Below are positions 44,666 to 53,316 of a stretch of 64,000 bases of DNA, piece by piece. The position numbers and the translations under genes were made by a program. Location: assembly GCA_017618075.1 (NCBI GenBank), contig JAFZUY010000025.1, positions 1 to 64,000 of the forward strand. Reading direction: 5' to 3'. Each line of letters opens with the position of its first letter. The first letter of the stretch is position 1. The stretch comes from Lachnospiraceae bacterium. Lineage in GTDB: Bacteria; Bacillota; Clostridia; Lachnospirales; Lachnospiraceae. The notes below the pieces were generated by a model. The model saw nothing but the letters and a program-made list of their open reading frames with translations. It was not told the origin of the DNA and did no database searches.

Positions 44666-45922
44666 TTAGTCAACGACTTCGTTGGAATACAGAGTCATTT
44701 CTATGCCTTCGTCGGAGAGACTCTTAATAAAATCCCTAATAACCTGAGTGCTCTTATATGCGCTGCTGATACCGAGTACAAATTTGTCTTTGTAGGTCGA
44801 GCATACCACGAACATTGTACCTGTGGAGCAGTAAGCATTGTAAGAAACGATATAGTCGGAAAGCTCGTCGGGAACTTTTAATATTCCGAGGTTTGAAACC
44901 ACGGCCGTAACCTTTTTGGCCTTTTGGTTTGTACCGAATTTAACCACAGGATTTTTAAGGAATAAAGGAGCCAGTCTTATAAAGAATATTTTCTCTAACT
45001 TTTCATAGTCATACATTCTGGCTTCTACCATTTCGGGAGTCAGTTCATTTTTAAGATCCGCATTAAACTGCTCTGCCACACTTTCAAAGGTATCCGTACT
45101 CTTAAAAAGGTGGCTTACATTAACCGAATTGAAAAAGTTTCTCGATGTATCAGAAGGATAATAATTCCTTAAATTCACGGGCATACTGATTGTGACAGGC
45201 TGGATTCTGTTTAATACCGGCATGTCTTTATAAATACTCATCATAAGCTTCGAGGCGATGTATGATGTCAGAGAAACGTGAGTTTCCTTTGCTTTCGCCA
45301 AAACATCGCTTACGTTCATGTGAACTTCCATAAAACGAAGCTGATTGTAAGGAAGTTTCTGACCTTTTATGTGATAAGCTCTTCTTAATTTCTTCTTTTT
45401 TACGTCCTTGTTTTTCTTCGCAAAATAATGTCTGAAACTGTCCTGTGAAAGAGCAGCTTCCGAAGCGCCCGAGGTCATGGGGATATCGGGAATTTCGTTC
45501 GGATGTTTTAACTTAAGATAGTGATAAACAATCAGATTTAAGAACTCAATCGCACCGTTTCCGTCTGCGATGGCGTGGAAGAAATCAAGATTGATTCTGT
45601 TGTAATAATATGTCACGTGATAATGCAGTTTGCCGAATGTTTTCTGGTCATTTAACATGGGGCAGGGTCTCTCGTTTTCGATGGTTACGACAGGCTCGTC
45701 ATCTGTGGGCTCCATGTAATGCCAAAAGAGACCGCGAAGAATCGTCACCTGATACTGGGGACGCTCCTTGGCAGCATTCTTTACTGCAACGTTTAATATA
45801 TCTTCTTCGATGTCTTCGTTTAAAGTACAGGTAATGCGAAAAGATCTGGTGTCGCGGTCGTTTGCGCTCGCCAGAAAGACTTTTGCCACATTATCCATTC
45901 TGTACCATGTATCGTGAGCCAT
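44666..45922 (-). CDS. Condensation-domain-like acyltransferase
   Basis: A 418-residue protein of the chloramphenicol acetyltransferase/condensation/PapA superfamily. The catalytic HxxxDG motif is visible as FHAIADGNG near residue 110, and the C-terminal half has the structural region typical of the fold (VSNLGILKVP). Such enzymes move acyl groups from CoA or carrier proteins to hydroxyl or amino acceptors. The divergent gene set encodes an acyl carrier protein and chain-building enzymes, so it could use their product. That link is inference; alcohol acetyltransferase is the usual database label. Confidence 0.75.
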   Translation of the reverse strand: MAHDTWYRMDNVAKVFLASANDRDTRSFRITCTLNEDIEEDILNVAVKNAAKERPQYQVTILRGLFWHYMEPTDDEPVVTIENERPCPMLNDQKTFGKLHYHVTYYYNRINLDFFHAIADGNGAIEFLNLIVYHYLKLKHPNEIPDIPMTSGASEAALSQDSFRHYFAKKNKDVKKKKLRRAYHIKGQKLPYNQLRFMEVHMNVSDVLAKAKETHVSLTSYIASKLMMSIYKDMPVLNRIQPVTISMPVNLRNYYPSDTSRNFFNSVNVSHLFKSTDTFESVAEQFNADLKNELTPEMVEARMYDYEKLEKIFFIRLAPLFLKNPVVKFGTNQKAKKVTAVVSNLGILKVPDELSDYIVSYNAYCSTGTMFVVCSTYKDKFVLGISSAYKSTQVIRDFIKSLSDEGIEMTLYSNEVVD

Positions 45923-45949
45923 TTTTAGTGGACTCTCCTTTAAACTTAG

Positions 45950-46939
45950 TTAGTATAATTCTTCAATAAATTTGCTGATTGATTCCATCGCACGAAGGGC
46001 CTTTTTAAAAGGCATCATCTGGAATACATGCCATGCGTCCTCGTACTCTTCGAGAGTAACGGTTACGGTGTCTTTTATGAGTTTTTCGTACAGATTATAT
46101 GCATCGGATTTTAAGATTTCATTCGAGCCGACCTGGATTAAGAAAGGCGGGAAGCCTTCGAAATCCGCGAAGAGAGGGCTGTATTTGGGATCGGCATAGT
46201 TGAAGCCGTAATCCTCAATCTTAAAATCTTTTATGTTTTCGTTGAATTTATCGTTTAAACCTACGAAGGAAAAACGCGAAGTCTGGATGTATTCCTTGGT
46301 AAGTATGGGATCCTGATCCTTACATGTTTTATAGGATTCGCCGGACATGGTCATATCTGTCCAGGGACTCATCAAAACAATGCCTTTGGGAAGAAGCCTT
46401 CCCTGAGCTTTTAATTTGAGTGCAAGTTCGAGTGCGAGGTTTCCGCCTGCCGAATCGCCGATTAGTACGACTTCTCTGGCGCCGAAACCAAGCTGCATGA
46501 GGTAATTCCAAACAGTCAGCGCATCTTCGATGGCTGCGGGATAGGGATTCTCTGGAGCGAGACGATATTCAAAAGACATTACTTCCATACCTGTGTTTAA
46601 GGCAAGTTTTGCTGCGAGAACTCTCGCATATTTAAGGCTGCCGCAGGTATAACCGCCGCCGTGACAGTACATGATGATATGCCTTTTATCATGTTTGTAT
46701 TCAGGTCTGACCCATTCGCAGGGGATGCCCTTCACCGTAAAATCATCGGTTTCGATGTTGTTTGAAAGTGTTGACAAGGTCGCAAACAAATCCTGACCCG
46801 CGCGCTGTTTTTTGATATCTTCAAGCGAAATCGAATCTCCTGACGAAGAAACCGCGTGGATGGATTTTACCGCCTTCATCAAAGGCGACATCTGATTGTC
46901 TTCAGTTTCCTGTTTTACAAATCTGATAAGTCTGCTCAT
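45950..46939 (-). CDS. Alpha/beta hydrolase (HSL-type esterase)
   Basis: A 329-residue hydrolase of the hormone-sensitive-lipase family. The oxyanion motif HGGGY, the nucleophile elbow GDSAGGN, the acidic residue region FPPFLIQVGSNE and a final histidine (EDAWHVFQMM) are all visible. It cleaves short-chain esters in family members. It lies 27 bases upstream of the acyltransferase gene in the same operon, which suggests making and breaking of the same ester type. Confidence 0.82.
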   Translation of the reverse strand: MSRLIRFVKQETEDNQMSPLMKAVKSIHAVSSSGDSISLEDIKKQRAGQDLFATLSTLSNNIETDDFTVKGIPCEWVRPEYKHDKRHIIMYCHGGGYTCGSLKYARVLAAKLALNTGMEVMSFEYRLAPENPYPAAIEDALTVWNYLMQLGFGAREVVLIGDSAGGNLALELALKLKAQGRLLPKGIVLMSPWTDMTMSGESYKTCKDQDPILTKEYIQTSRFSFVGLNDKFNENIKDFKIEDYGFNYADPKYSPLFADFEGFPPFLIQVGSNEILKSDAYNLYEKLIKDTVTVTLEEYEDAWHVFQMMPFKKALRAMESISKFIEELY

Positions 46940-46987
46940 TTATAAACCTCATAAAATACACAACACTTAATTATATCACATTTATAC

Positions 46988-47566
46988 CTATTTTGCCACA
47001 TTGGTAAGCATAAGCTCTACGACGCCGTCGAGCATTTCGATACCGTGTTCGAGAGTGTCCACAGGGTCATCGCTTGATTTGCCTCTGAGCCATTCCACGG
47101 TGGTTTCGGCGAATAATTTTGAAAAGAAATATGCAAGTCTCTTTTTTTCTTTTTCGCTTACCTTTTTGCCGGTAGGCACAATCTTTGTCTCGTAAAGATT
47201 GTCTATATTCTGATAAGCCATTTTCGATACGACATCAACGATATAGTCTCCGAACGCGTCACGTCCCATTGAATTAAAAAGATTTCTTATAAATATTTCA
47301 TTTTTTCTCGCATAGGCTCCGACGATTCTTAGGTTTGATTTCCAGGAGCCGGGAGAGGAGAAATCAAGGTTTACGAAAAGCTTTTCCGCCTTGACGTAGA
47401 TGATTTCCTCTTTGAGAGAATAGAGGTCCTGATAATAGTAATAAAATGTGTTTCTGTTGATTTTGCAGTTGTCGCAAACCTGTTTTATGGTGATTTTATC
47501 CATGGGAATACTTTGGGCAAGTTCGACAAAGCTGTCCATTATGGCTTTTTTAGTAAAATTTGACAT
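46988..47566 (-). CDS. TetR/AcrR-family regulator
   Basis: A 192-residue regulator. The N-terminal helix-turn-helix is clear (ITIKQVCDNCKINRNTFYYYY), followed by a helical ligand domain of the DhaS-like type. It lies between the minus-strand acyltransferase set and the divergent ketosynthase set, and a near-perfect palindrome covers the spacer of its probable promoter. It may repress its own operon and perhaps the divergent genes, with an acyl-CoA or product as ligand. Confidence 0.82.
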   Translation of the reverse strand: MSNFTKKAIMDSFVELAQSIPMDKITIKQVCDNCKINRNTFYYYYQDLYSLKEEIIYVKAEKLFVNLDFSSPGSWKSNLRIVGAYARKNEIFIRNLFNSMGRDAFGDYIVDVVSKMAYQNIDNLYETKIVPTGKKVSEKEKKRLAYFFSKLFAETTVEWLRGKSSDDPVDTLEHGIEMLDGVVELMLTNVAK

Positions 47567-47654
47567 ATTTTCGTCCTTCCAATCCTCATAAAAGAATCGC
47601 CGCGCCTTTTATTTTAGGCAAAAACGCCGTTTTTTAAGAAAATTATAAAAAGTT

Positions 47655-47671
47655 AATATTAAGTTAATATT
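47655..47671. promoter_or_regulatory. Candidate TetR operator
   Basis: AATATTAA-G-TTAATATT is a 17-base palindrome, perfect apart from its centre base. On the minus strand it lies just upstream of a TATAAT box (plus 47642-47647), so a bound regulator would block the tetR promoter. A second TATAAT on the plus strand (47713-47718) without a good -35 box may serve the FMN reductase operon. The rest of this 219-base gap has no other clear element. Confidence 0.55.
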
Positions 47672-47785
47672 TCATTTAGGCATTCAGGGGGTATTTGTCT
47701 GAATTTCATACATATAATACCAAATGTTTATTGAAAATGGAATGATTTTACGAAAAAATAATCACGATAATAGGGAGATAGTGTT

Positions 47786-48538
47786 ATGAAGGTTTTACTC
47801 ATAAACGGAAGCATGAGAGGAAATCAAAGTTCGTCCCTCAAGGTGGCCGAAGCTTTCGTTCGCGGAATGGTATCGGAAAACGGTGAAGAGAATACCGAAG
47901 TCGTTAAGATCAATTTACGCGAGAAAAATATCGAGCATTGCTACGGCTGCTTTTGCTGTTGGAAGTTAAATAAGGGCGAATGCATCATAAGAGACGATAT
48001 GGATGAGATCAGAAAACTCGTACTTGAGTCGGATGTGATTATTGAAAGTTTTCCTCTTTATTTTTTTGGGCTTCCGTCTAAAATGAAAGCCTTTATGGAC
48101 AGAATGATTAATTTCGTGTCGGAATACAGAGCCGTCAACGGGGATGAGGCTACGGGAAGATTCTTACACGAGATGAGATATCCGGAATTAATGAATAAAA
48201 AGCTTGTTCTTGTTTCCGCATGCGGATATGAGGAAACCGTGGACTGTTATGATGCGGTTATCGACCAGTTCGACAAAATCTGCGGTCACGACAATTACAC
48301 GAGAATATTCGTACCTCAGGGAGGAATGCTCGCGGAGAAAACATTCGAGAACAAAATTGCAAGGTACATGATTAAATTTGAGGAAGCCGGAAAGGAATTC
48401 GTAAGGTGCAAAAAACTTTCGAAGGAGACGGAAGAGAAGCTGAGTGTTCCGATGCTCGGACACAATACTTTTGCACAGGCCATAAATCTTAACTGGGACG
48501 AACCCGGTGTAGGCCCTTACGGAAAGGTTGTTAAGTGA
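47786..48538 (+). CDS. NAD(P)H-dependent FMN reductase/flavodoxin-fold protein
   Basis: A 250-residue flavodoxin-like protein. The FMN-phosphate loop INGSMRGNQSSS is at the N-terminus, followed by the CYGCFCCWK motif typical of the iron-sulfur flavoprotein-like subfamily and the FMN-isoalloxazine region SFPLYFFGLPSKMKAFMDR. It is the first gene of the ketosynthase set and overlaps the acyltransferase gene by one base. It could reduce an intermediate or supply electrons. It is not a recognisable enoyl reductase. Confidence 0.78.
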   Translation: MKVLLINGSMRGNQSSSLKVAEAFVRGMVSENGEENTEVVKINLREKNIEHCYGCFCCWKLNKGECIIRDDMDEIRKLVLESDVIIESFPLYFFGLPSKMKAFMDRMINFVSEYRAVNGDEATGRFLHEMRYPELMNKKLVLVSACGYEETVDCYDAVIDQFDKICGHDNYTRIFVPQGGMLAEKTFENKIARYMIKFEEAGKEFVRCKKLSKETEEKLSVPMLGHNTFAQAINLNWDEPGVGPYGKVVK

Positions 48539-49254
48539 TGTTAAAAAAATTAAACTGGGCATTCGAGTCCGTAATAATATTCTTTCTATATGTAGGAACG
48601 TGGCCCGTACTTCGAATACTTTATCCGAGAAGAATTATCTGGGAAGATAAAAAAGCATCAACAGCGGTAATGAAGAAACCCTGTGTAATTTATTCAAACC
48701 ATACGGGTTATTCAGACGGCTTGTTCGCATTTGATATTTTACGAAAGTTTTATCCGTACACATTCATCGGCAAAGACTGGTACGAAAAGAACAAACTTTT
48801 CCACAGACTGTTAATGCACAGAAGATATATTCCTCTTGACAGAGAACAGATGGATACATCGTGGCTGATGAAGGGAAAGAAAGTAATAGACGACGGATAC
48901 AGCATTTTCTTCTTCCCTGAAGGACATACCTCAAAGGACGGTTTGTTACTTGAATTCCAGCCGGGATTTTTAATGCTCGCAAAACAGAGCAATATTCCGC
49001 TTGTTCCGATCTGTCTTGACAGAAAGGTAGATTTCTTCAAGCCCGTCAGAGTAATCATCGGAAAGCCTATTTATATCGACTTTAAAAAGGAACCCGGCAG
49101 ACCTTCGGTGGTTCTTAAAAAATATGCAGAGGTTTGCAAGGATGCAATCATCGATCTAAAAGACAGATACGGCAATCCTAAATTCGTAACCGACGATGTA
49201 ATCAAATACAGAGAAAAGGTCGCCAATAAAGAAGCCGACGAGACGGCCGTTTAA
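48538..49254 (+). CDS. PlsC-like lysophospholipid acyltransferase
   Basis: A 238-residue membrane-associated acyltransferase. The catalytic HxxxxD motif is His55-Asp60 (NHTGYSD), and the glycerol-phosphate-binding motif FFPEGHTS lies near residue 123. An N-terminal hydrophobic segment (10-28) anchors it. Members transfer acyl groups from CoA or ACP to lysophosphatidate or related acceptors. Its stop-start overlap with the flavoprotein gene and its place directly before the ACP suggest it accepts the chain made by this cluster. Confidence 0.82.
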   Translation: MLKKLNWAFESVIIFFLYVGTWPVLRILYPRRIIWEDKKASTAVMKKPCVIYSNHTGYSDGLFAFDILRKFYPYTFIGKDWYEKNKLFHRLLMHRRYIPLDREQMDTSWLMKGKKVIDDGYSIFFFPEGHTSKDGLLLEFQPGFLMLAKQSNIPLVPICLDRKVDFFKPVRVIIGKPIYIDFKKEPGRPSVVLKKYAEVCKDAIIDLKDRYGNPKFVTDDVIKYREKVANKEADETAV

Positions 49255-49339
49255 GTAAGTTTATTAACCGAGGGGAACTCCGGAGGTTTATAAAATAAAT
49301 AAAAACAAATTATATTTCTTATTCAAAAGGAGAGTAAAA

Positions 49340-49588
49340 ATGAACGAGAAAGAACTCGCAATTGCTGCAAGAATCAAAGAGATGTTGTCAGAGAATTTAA
49401 GAATTCCCGCAGAAGAACTTGATTATGAAATCCCTCTTTTCGGTGACGGAATCGGTCTTGATTCAGTTGATTCACTTGAAATCATCGCTTGCATCGACTC
49501 AGAATACGGTGTAGCTATGACAGGTGTTGCAAAAGAGAACTTCTACAACATTACAAGTCTCACAAAGTACGTAGTAGAAAACATGTAA
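49340..49588 (+). CDS. Acyl carrier protein, polyketide-like
   Basis: An 82-residue acyl carrier protein. The phosphopantetheine attachment serine is Ser42 in the motif GLDSVDSLE. The preceding segment LFGDGIGLDS differs from the common fatty-acid ACP motif (LGADSLD) and recalls ACPs of aryl-polyene and similar type II clusters. It lies 85 bases after the acyltransferase gene and has a strong AAAGGAGAG site. A GC-rich hairpin follows, which may make this small protein more abundant than the synthase. Confidence 0.88.
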   Translation: MNEKELAIAARIKEMLSENLRIPAEELDYEIPLFGDGIGLDSVDSLEIIACIDSEYGVAMTGVAKENFYNITSLTKYVVENM

Positions 49589-49597
49589 TTATTTTAT

Positions 49598-49623
49598 GAT
49601 GCCTTCCCGCTTGGGAGGGCATC
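49598..49623 (+). other. Stem-loop between ACP and ketosynthase genes
   Basis: An 11-bp stem GATGCCTTCCC/GGGAGGGCATC with the tetraloop GCTT and no T-run. It could stabilise the ACP message end or act as a processing site, a common way to overproduce the carrier protein relative to the synthase. Confidence 0.6.
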
Positions 49624-49651
49624 AACTAAAGTTTAAAAGGAGATTATCCAA

Positions 49652-52033
49652 ATGAGTAAGAACATCAATGCCAGATGCGTTGTTACAGGCTTAGGAATGA
49701 TCAATGCAATCGGTAAAAATGTTGAAGAATGCTGGGAGAATGCCCTTAAAGGCACACCCGGAATAGATAAAACAAGAAGTGTAAATTCAGATGACTGTTA
49801 CGCACATCTCGGAGCTGAAGTAAAAGATTCAGACATTGAGATGAACGATAAGGTAGACAGAGTTTCAATGCTCTGCTTACAGGCTTCAAAGGAAGCACTT
49901 AACGATGCAGGTATTACAGATGCAAACGTAGATGCAGCACGTTTCGGCGTTATTATGGGAAGCTGTGTCGGCGGCGTCGTAAGTATTGAAAACTACATCG
50001 AAAAAGGCGAAAAGACAGAAGATATTAATAAGATGACAATCGCATCCATCGCAAACCATGTTGCAAACATGGCAGGCGCAAAGGGTGTCGTTACAAATAT
50101 AGGTAATGCGTGTGCGGCAAGTACAATGAGTGTTGCTTATGCATGCGAACTCATCAGAGCAGGAGTTGGCGATGTATTTATCGCTGGCGGTGCAGATGCT
50201 TTTGCAAGCGTTCCCTTCGCAGGATTTACCGCACTTCATGCTCTTTCAGAAAACCCCTGCTCACCTTTTAACCATTCAAACGGTATCACATTAGGTGAAG
50301 GTGCAGGCGCAATTATCGTTGAGTCTTATGAGCATGCAAAGGCCAGAGGCGCAAAGATTTACTGCGATGTTTTATCAGCAGGTATTTCTTCCGATGCTCA
50401 TCACATTACAGCTCCCAGACCTGACGGAATCGGCCAGATGTATGCAATCAGAAGAGCACTTGATAAATCAGGTGTTGATAAGAAAGACCTTGATTACATT
50501 AACGCACACGGAACAGGAACAGCCAAGAACGACGAAGCAGAGTTCCTTTCAATTCATACAATTTTTGATGATGCAAACGATCACTTAAGCGTTTCATCTA
50601 CTAAGGCAATGGTTGGTCACTGCCTCGGTGCAGCAGGCGCAATCGAAGCCGTTTATGCAATAAGAGCCCTGACGGATAACAAGGTTCCGCCCACAATCGG
50701 TTACACGAAAGAAGATCTTGAAGCCTTAAAAGAAAAGGCAGGAAAGATTGACTTTATGCCCAACGAAATGAAGGCTAAGGAACTTAATTACGTAATGAGC
50801 AACTCCTTCGCATTCGGCGGAAGCAACGCAAGTATCATCTTCGCAAAGAACGAAGGTAAGATGAGCGAGAGTGAAAACAACGAAGACATTTATATCACAG
50901 GTATGGGTATTGTTTCTCCCATCGGCAACGGCATCGAAAACTATATCGAAAAGGTTAAAGCCGGTGAGACAATTACTTCCAACAATCTTTCTTCAGAACT
51001 TGGCAAAGAAGATTTTGACAAATACGATATCAAGCTTGCTTTCTACAGAAAACTCGACAAGCTTTCAACAATGCAGGTTGTATCGGGAATTGAAGCAATC
51101 AACAATGCAGGCTTCACATTCAACGATGAAAATGCGGAAGATTTCGGTATGATAATCGGTACAGGCGACGGCCCTCTTACAACCGTTTACGAGTTCCAGG
51201 ATCATATTTCCAAGGAAGGCACACAGAACGGTTCGGCATTCAACTTCCCGAACACCGTTTACAACGCAGCAGGCGGATATCTTTCAATTAAGACCGGCAT
51301 GAGAGGCTACAACGTTACAATCACAAACGGCAGCCAGTCAGGTCTTTCGTCAATCTGCTATGCGGCAAATGAAATCAGACAAAACAGAACAGTTGCAATG
51401 CTTGCTTCGGGTACTGACGAAAACAGCGCAGTAATGAACAAGCTTTATACACAGTTAGGACTCATAAAAGAAGCAAAGACGGACATTTACGGAGACGCCA
51501 ACGCAATGAACCTCTCCGACGGTTCCGTTACAATCGCACTTGAAAGCGCATCACAGGCAGCATCACATTCTGCCAAGAAGTATGCAAAGGTCGCAGGCTT
51601 CGCACAGACACACGAAGGTGTTGAATACGGTACTGTAGCAGGTTCTGACGAAGGTCTTGCTAATGCAATCAAAGAAGCATGCGCAGATGCAGGAATCACA
51701 GTAGATAAGATTGATGCGGTATTCGGTTTCGGTAACGGTGTTAACGAAGTAGATACACTTGAAAAGAATGTATATTCAAATGTATTCGGCAAGGAAATCG
51801 CAGTCATCAACGTAAAAGATTACGTAGGTGAAGCAAGAGCGGCAGCAGCTACACTTTCTGCAGCACACGCAGCATTAACTCTTGCAGGCGAGCTTGGCGA
51901 TTCACAGGATGCTTACTTCATTGCAGGCGGTAATGTTCGTAAAGATAAAGTCGATACAAAGAACTTTGAATATGTAATTGCTACATCCTACGGTGTAGGC
52001 GGATCCTACAGCGCAGTAGTACTTCAGAAATAA
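49652..52033 (+). CDS. Ketosynthase fused to a chain-length-factor-like ketosynthase
   Basis: A 793-residue fusion of two thiolase-fold ketosynthases. The first (1-~400) is FabF-like and complete, with Cys154 (NACAAS), His286 (HGTGT), Lys318 and His323 (VGHCLGAAGA). The second (~410-793) starts YITGMGIVSPIG and keeps the fold, but the cysteine position is Ser561 (NGSQSG), the HGTGT motif is FGNGV, and the last histidine is Glu (VGEARAAAA). An inactive partner fused to an active one matches the KS-alpha/KS-beta pair of type II polyketide synthases, where the second subunit sets chain length. An in-frame ATG at 50861 with GAAGG upstream marks the likely old gene boundary. Confidence 0.85.
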   Translation: MSKNINARCVVTGLGMINAIGKNVEECWENALKGTPGIDKTRSVNSDDCYAHLGAEVKDSDIEMNDKVDRVSMLCLQASKEALNDAGITDANVDAARFGVIMGSCVGGVVSIENYIEKGEKTEDINKMTIASIANHVANMAGAKGVVTNIGNACAASTMSVAYACELIRAGVGDVFIAGGADAFASVPFAGFTALHALSENPCSPFNHSNGITLGEGAGAIIVESYEHAKARGAKIYCDVLSAGISSDAHHITAPRPDGIGQMYAIRRALDKSGVDKKDLDYINAHGTGTAKNDEAEFLSIHTIFDDANDHLSVSSTKAMVGHCLGAAGAIEAVYAIRALTDNKVPPTIGYTKEDLEALKEKAGKIDFMPNEMKAKELNYVMSNSFAFGGSNASIIFAKNEGKMSESENNEDIYITGMGIVSPIGNGIENYIEKVKAGETITSNNLSSELGKEDFDKYDIKLAFYRKLDKLSTMQVVSGIEAINNAGFTFNDENAEDFGMIIGTGDGPLTTVYEFQDHISKEGTQNGSAFNFPNTVYNAAGGYLSIKTGMRGYNVTITNGSQSGLSSICYAANEIRQNRTVAMLASGTDENSAVMNKLYTQLGLIKEAKTDIYGDANAMNLSDGSVTIALESASQAASHSAKKYAKVAGFAQTHEGVEYGTVAGSDEGLANAIKEACADAGITVDKIDAVFGFGNGVNEVDTLEKNVYSNVFGKEIAVINVKDYVGEARAAAATLSAAHAALTLAGELGDSQDAYFIAGGNVRKDKVDTKNFEYVIATSYGVGGSYSAVVLQK

Positions 52034-52044
52034 AGGGGAAAAAC

Positions 52045-52788
52045 ATGGATAACGAAAAGAAAATTGCTCTTGTAACCGGCGCAAGCCGCGGTATCGGAAG
52101 AGCATGTGCCATAGCACTCGGAAAGAAAGGCTATACGGTCATCATCAACTACAATTCAAACGAAGATGCAGCAAACGAAGTTAAGAGCATCATCGAAGGT
52201 TTTGGCAGCGAGGCTGATATTTACAAAGCAAATGTTGCAAATCTTGATGAAGTTAAGCCCATGTTTCGTGAGATTACCAAAAAGTACGGCAAGATTGACG
52301 TGCTTGTAAACAACGCAGGCATCGTAAAAGACGAATATGTACTTATGATGACACCCGATACGATTGATAAATGTCTCGACCTGAACATCAAGGGTTATAT
52401 GTACTGCTCACAGCAGGCAGCACTTAAGATGTTCTCAAAGAAAAAAGGCTGCATCATCAATGTATCTTCGGTAAGCTCCAAGCTTGCCGTAGCAGGCCAG
52501 AGCGTATACTCGGCTACAAAGGGTGCCGTTAATTCAATGACAGCTACAATGGCCAAGGAACTTGCTCCTTACGGTATCAGAGTAAATGCGGTAGCTCCCG
52601 GATTTATCGGAACGGATATGGTTGAAAAGCTTCCCGAAGAGAAGAAGACAGAATACCTTGATACAATTCCGATGAAGAGATTCGGTACACCCGAAGAAGT
52701 CGGCGAAGTTGTTGCAATGCTTGCAAGCGACGAAGCTGCATACATCACAGGTCAGGTGCTTGTAATCGACGGCGGATTAAGCCTGTAA
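52045..52788 (+). CDS. 3-oxoacyl-ACP reductase (FabG-like)
   Basis: A 247-residue short-chain dehydrogenase with the NAD(P) motif TGASRGIGRA, NNAG near 90, the catalytic Ser in NVSSVSSK and the YxxxK motif YSATKGA near 155. The C-terminal GQVLVIDGG is typical of FabG. It reduces the beta-keto group after each extension cycle. It lies 11 bases after the ketosynthase fusion and is surely part of the same operon. Confidence 0.92.
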   Translation: MDNEKKIALVTGASRGIGRACAIALGKKGYTVIINYNSNEDAANEVKSIIEGFGSEADIYKANVANLDEVKPMFREITKKYGKIDVLVNNAGIVKDEYVLMMTPDTIDKCLDLNIKGYMYCSQQAALKMFSKKKGCIINVSSVSSKLAVAGQSVYSATKGAVNSMTATMAKELAPYGIRVNAVAPGFIGTDMVEKLPEEKKTEYLDTIPMKRFGTPEEVGEVVAMLASDEAAYITGQVLVIDGGLSL

Positions 52789-52816
52789 AGAAAAGAAAAT
52801 TCCGGAGGTTTCTTTT

Positions 52817-53260
52817 ATGATGAATATCAACGAAGTTCAGAAAAGAATTAAACAGCGTCCTCCTTTTCAGATGATTGAAAAGGTTGTTGAAATAAGAGGC
52901 GGAGAATATGCAAAGGGAATCAAAAATGTTTCCATTAATGAGCCTTATTTTATGGGACATTTTCCCGATGCTCCGATAATGCCGGGCGTACTTATCGTTG
53001 AGGCATGTGCACAGCTTTGTTCTGTAACAATCGAGAGTGACGGAACAGACGACAGTAAGATCTACGTGCTTCTTAAATGTGACGAGTTTAAGTTCGTAAA
53101 ACCTGTTCTTCCCGGAGATACACTTACGATAGAAGTTACAAAGGACGGCGGCGGAGCAGGACTTGTAAAATTTGACTGCAAGGCATTTGTTGACGGCGAG
53201 ATAAGAGCTAAAGGAAAACTCGCATTCTGTGCTGTTGATAAGGCTAATATATACGGATAA
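52817..53260 (+). CDS. 3-hydroxyacyl-ACP dehydratase (FabZ-like)
   Basis: A 147-residue hot-dog-fold dehydratase. The catalytic His and Glu are in MGHFPDAPIMPGVLIVEACAQ, spread over residues ~48-68. It removes water from 3-hydroxyacyl-ACP to give a trans-2-enoyl chain. Because the cluster has no enoyl reductase, repeated cycles would leave double bonds in place unless an enzyme encoded elsewhere reduces them. GGAGG sits eight bases before the ATG at 52817; a second ATG follows at once. Confidence 0.92.
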   Translation: MMNINEVQKRIKQRPPFQMIEKVVEIRGGEYAKGIKNVSINEPYFMGHFPDAPIMPGVLIVEACAQLCSVTIESDGTDDSKIYVLLKCDEFKFVKPVLPGDTLTIEVTKDGGGAGLVKFDCKAFVDGEIRAKGKLAFCAVDKANIYG

Positions 53261-53316
53261 GTTAGGAATAAAGCTTAAATCATTTTACTAGTTTTTTATA
53301 CGAGAGGAGATTAAAG

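Noticed and set aside
47786-48538. Enoyl reductase for the ketosynthase pathway
   Set aside because: The protein is a flavodoxin-fold FMN reductase with no similarity to FabI, FabK, FabL or FabV motifs.
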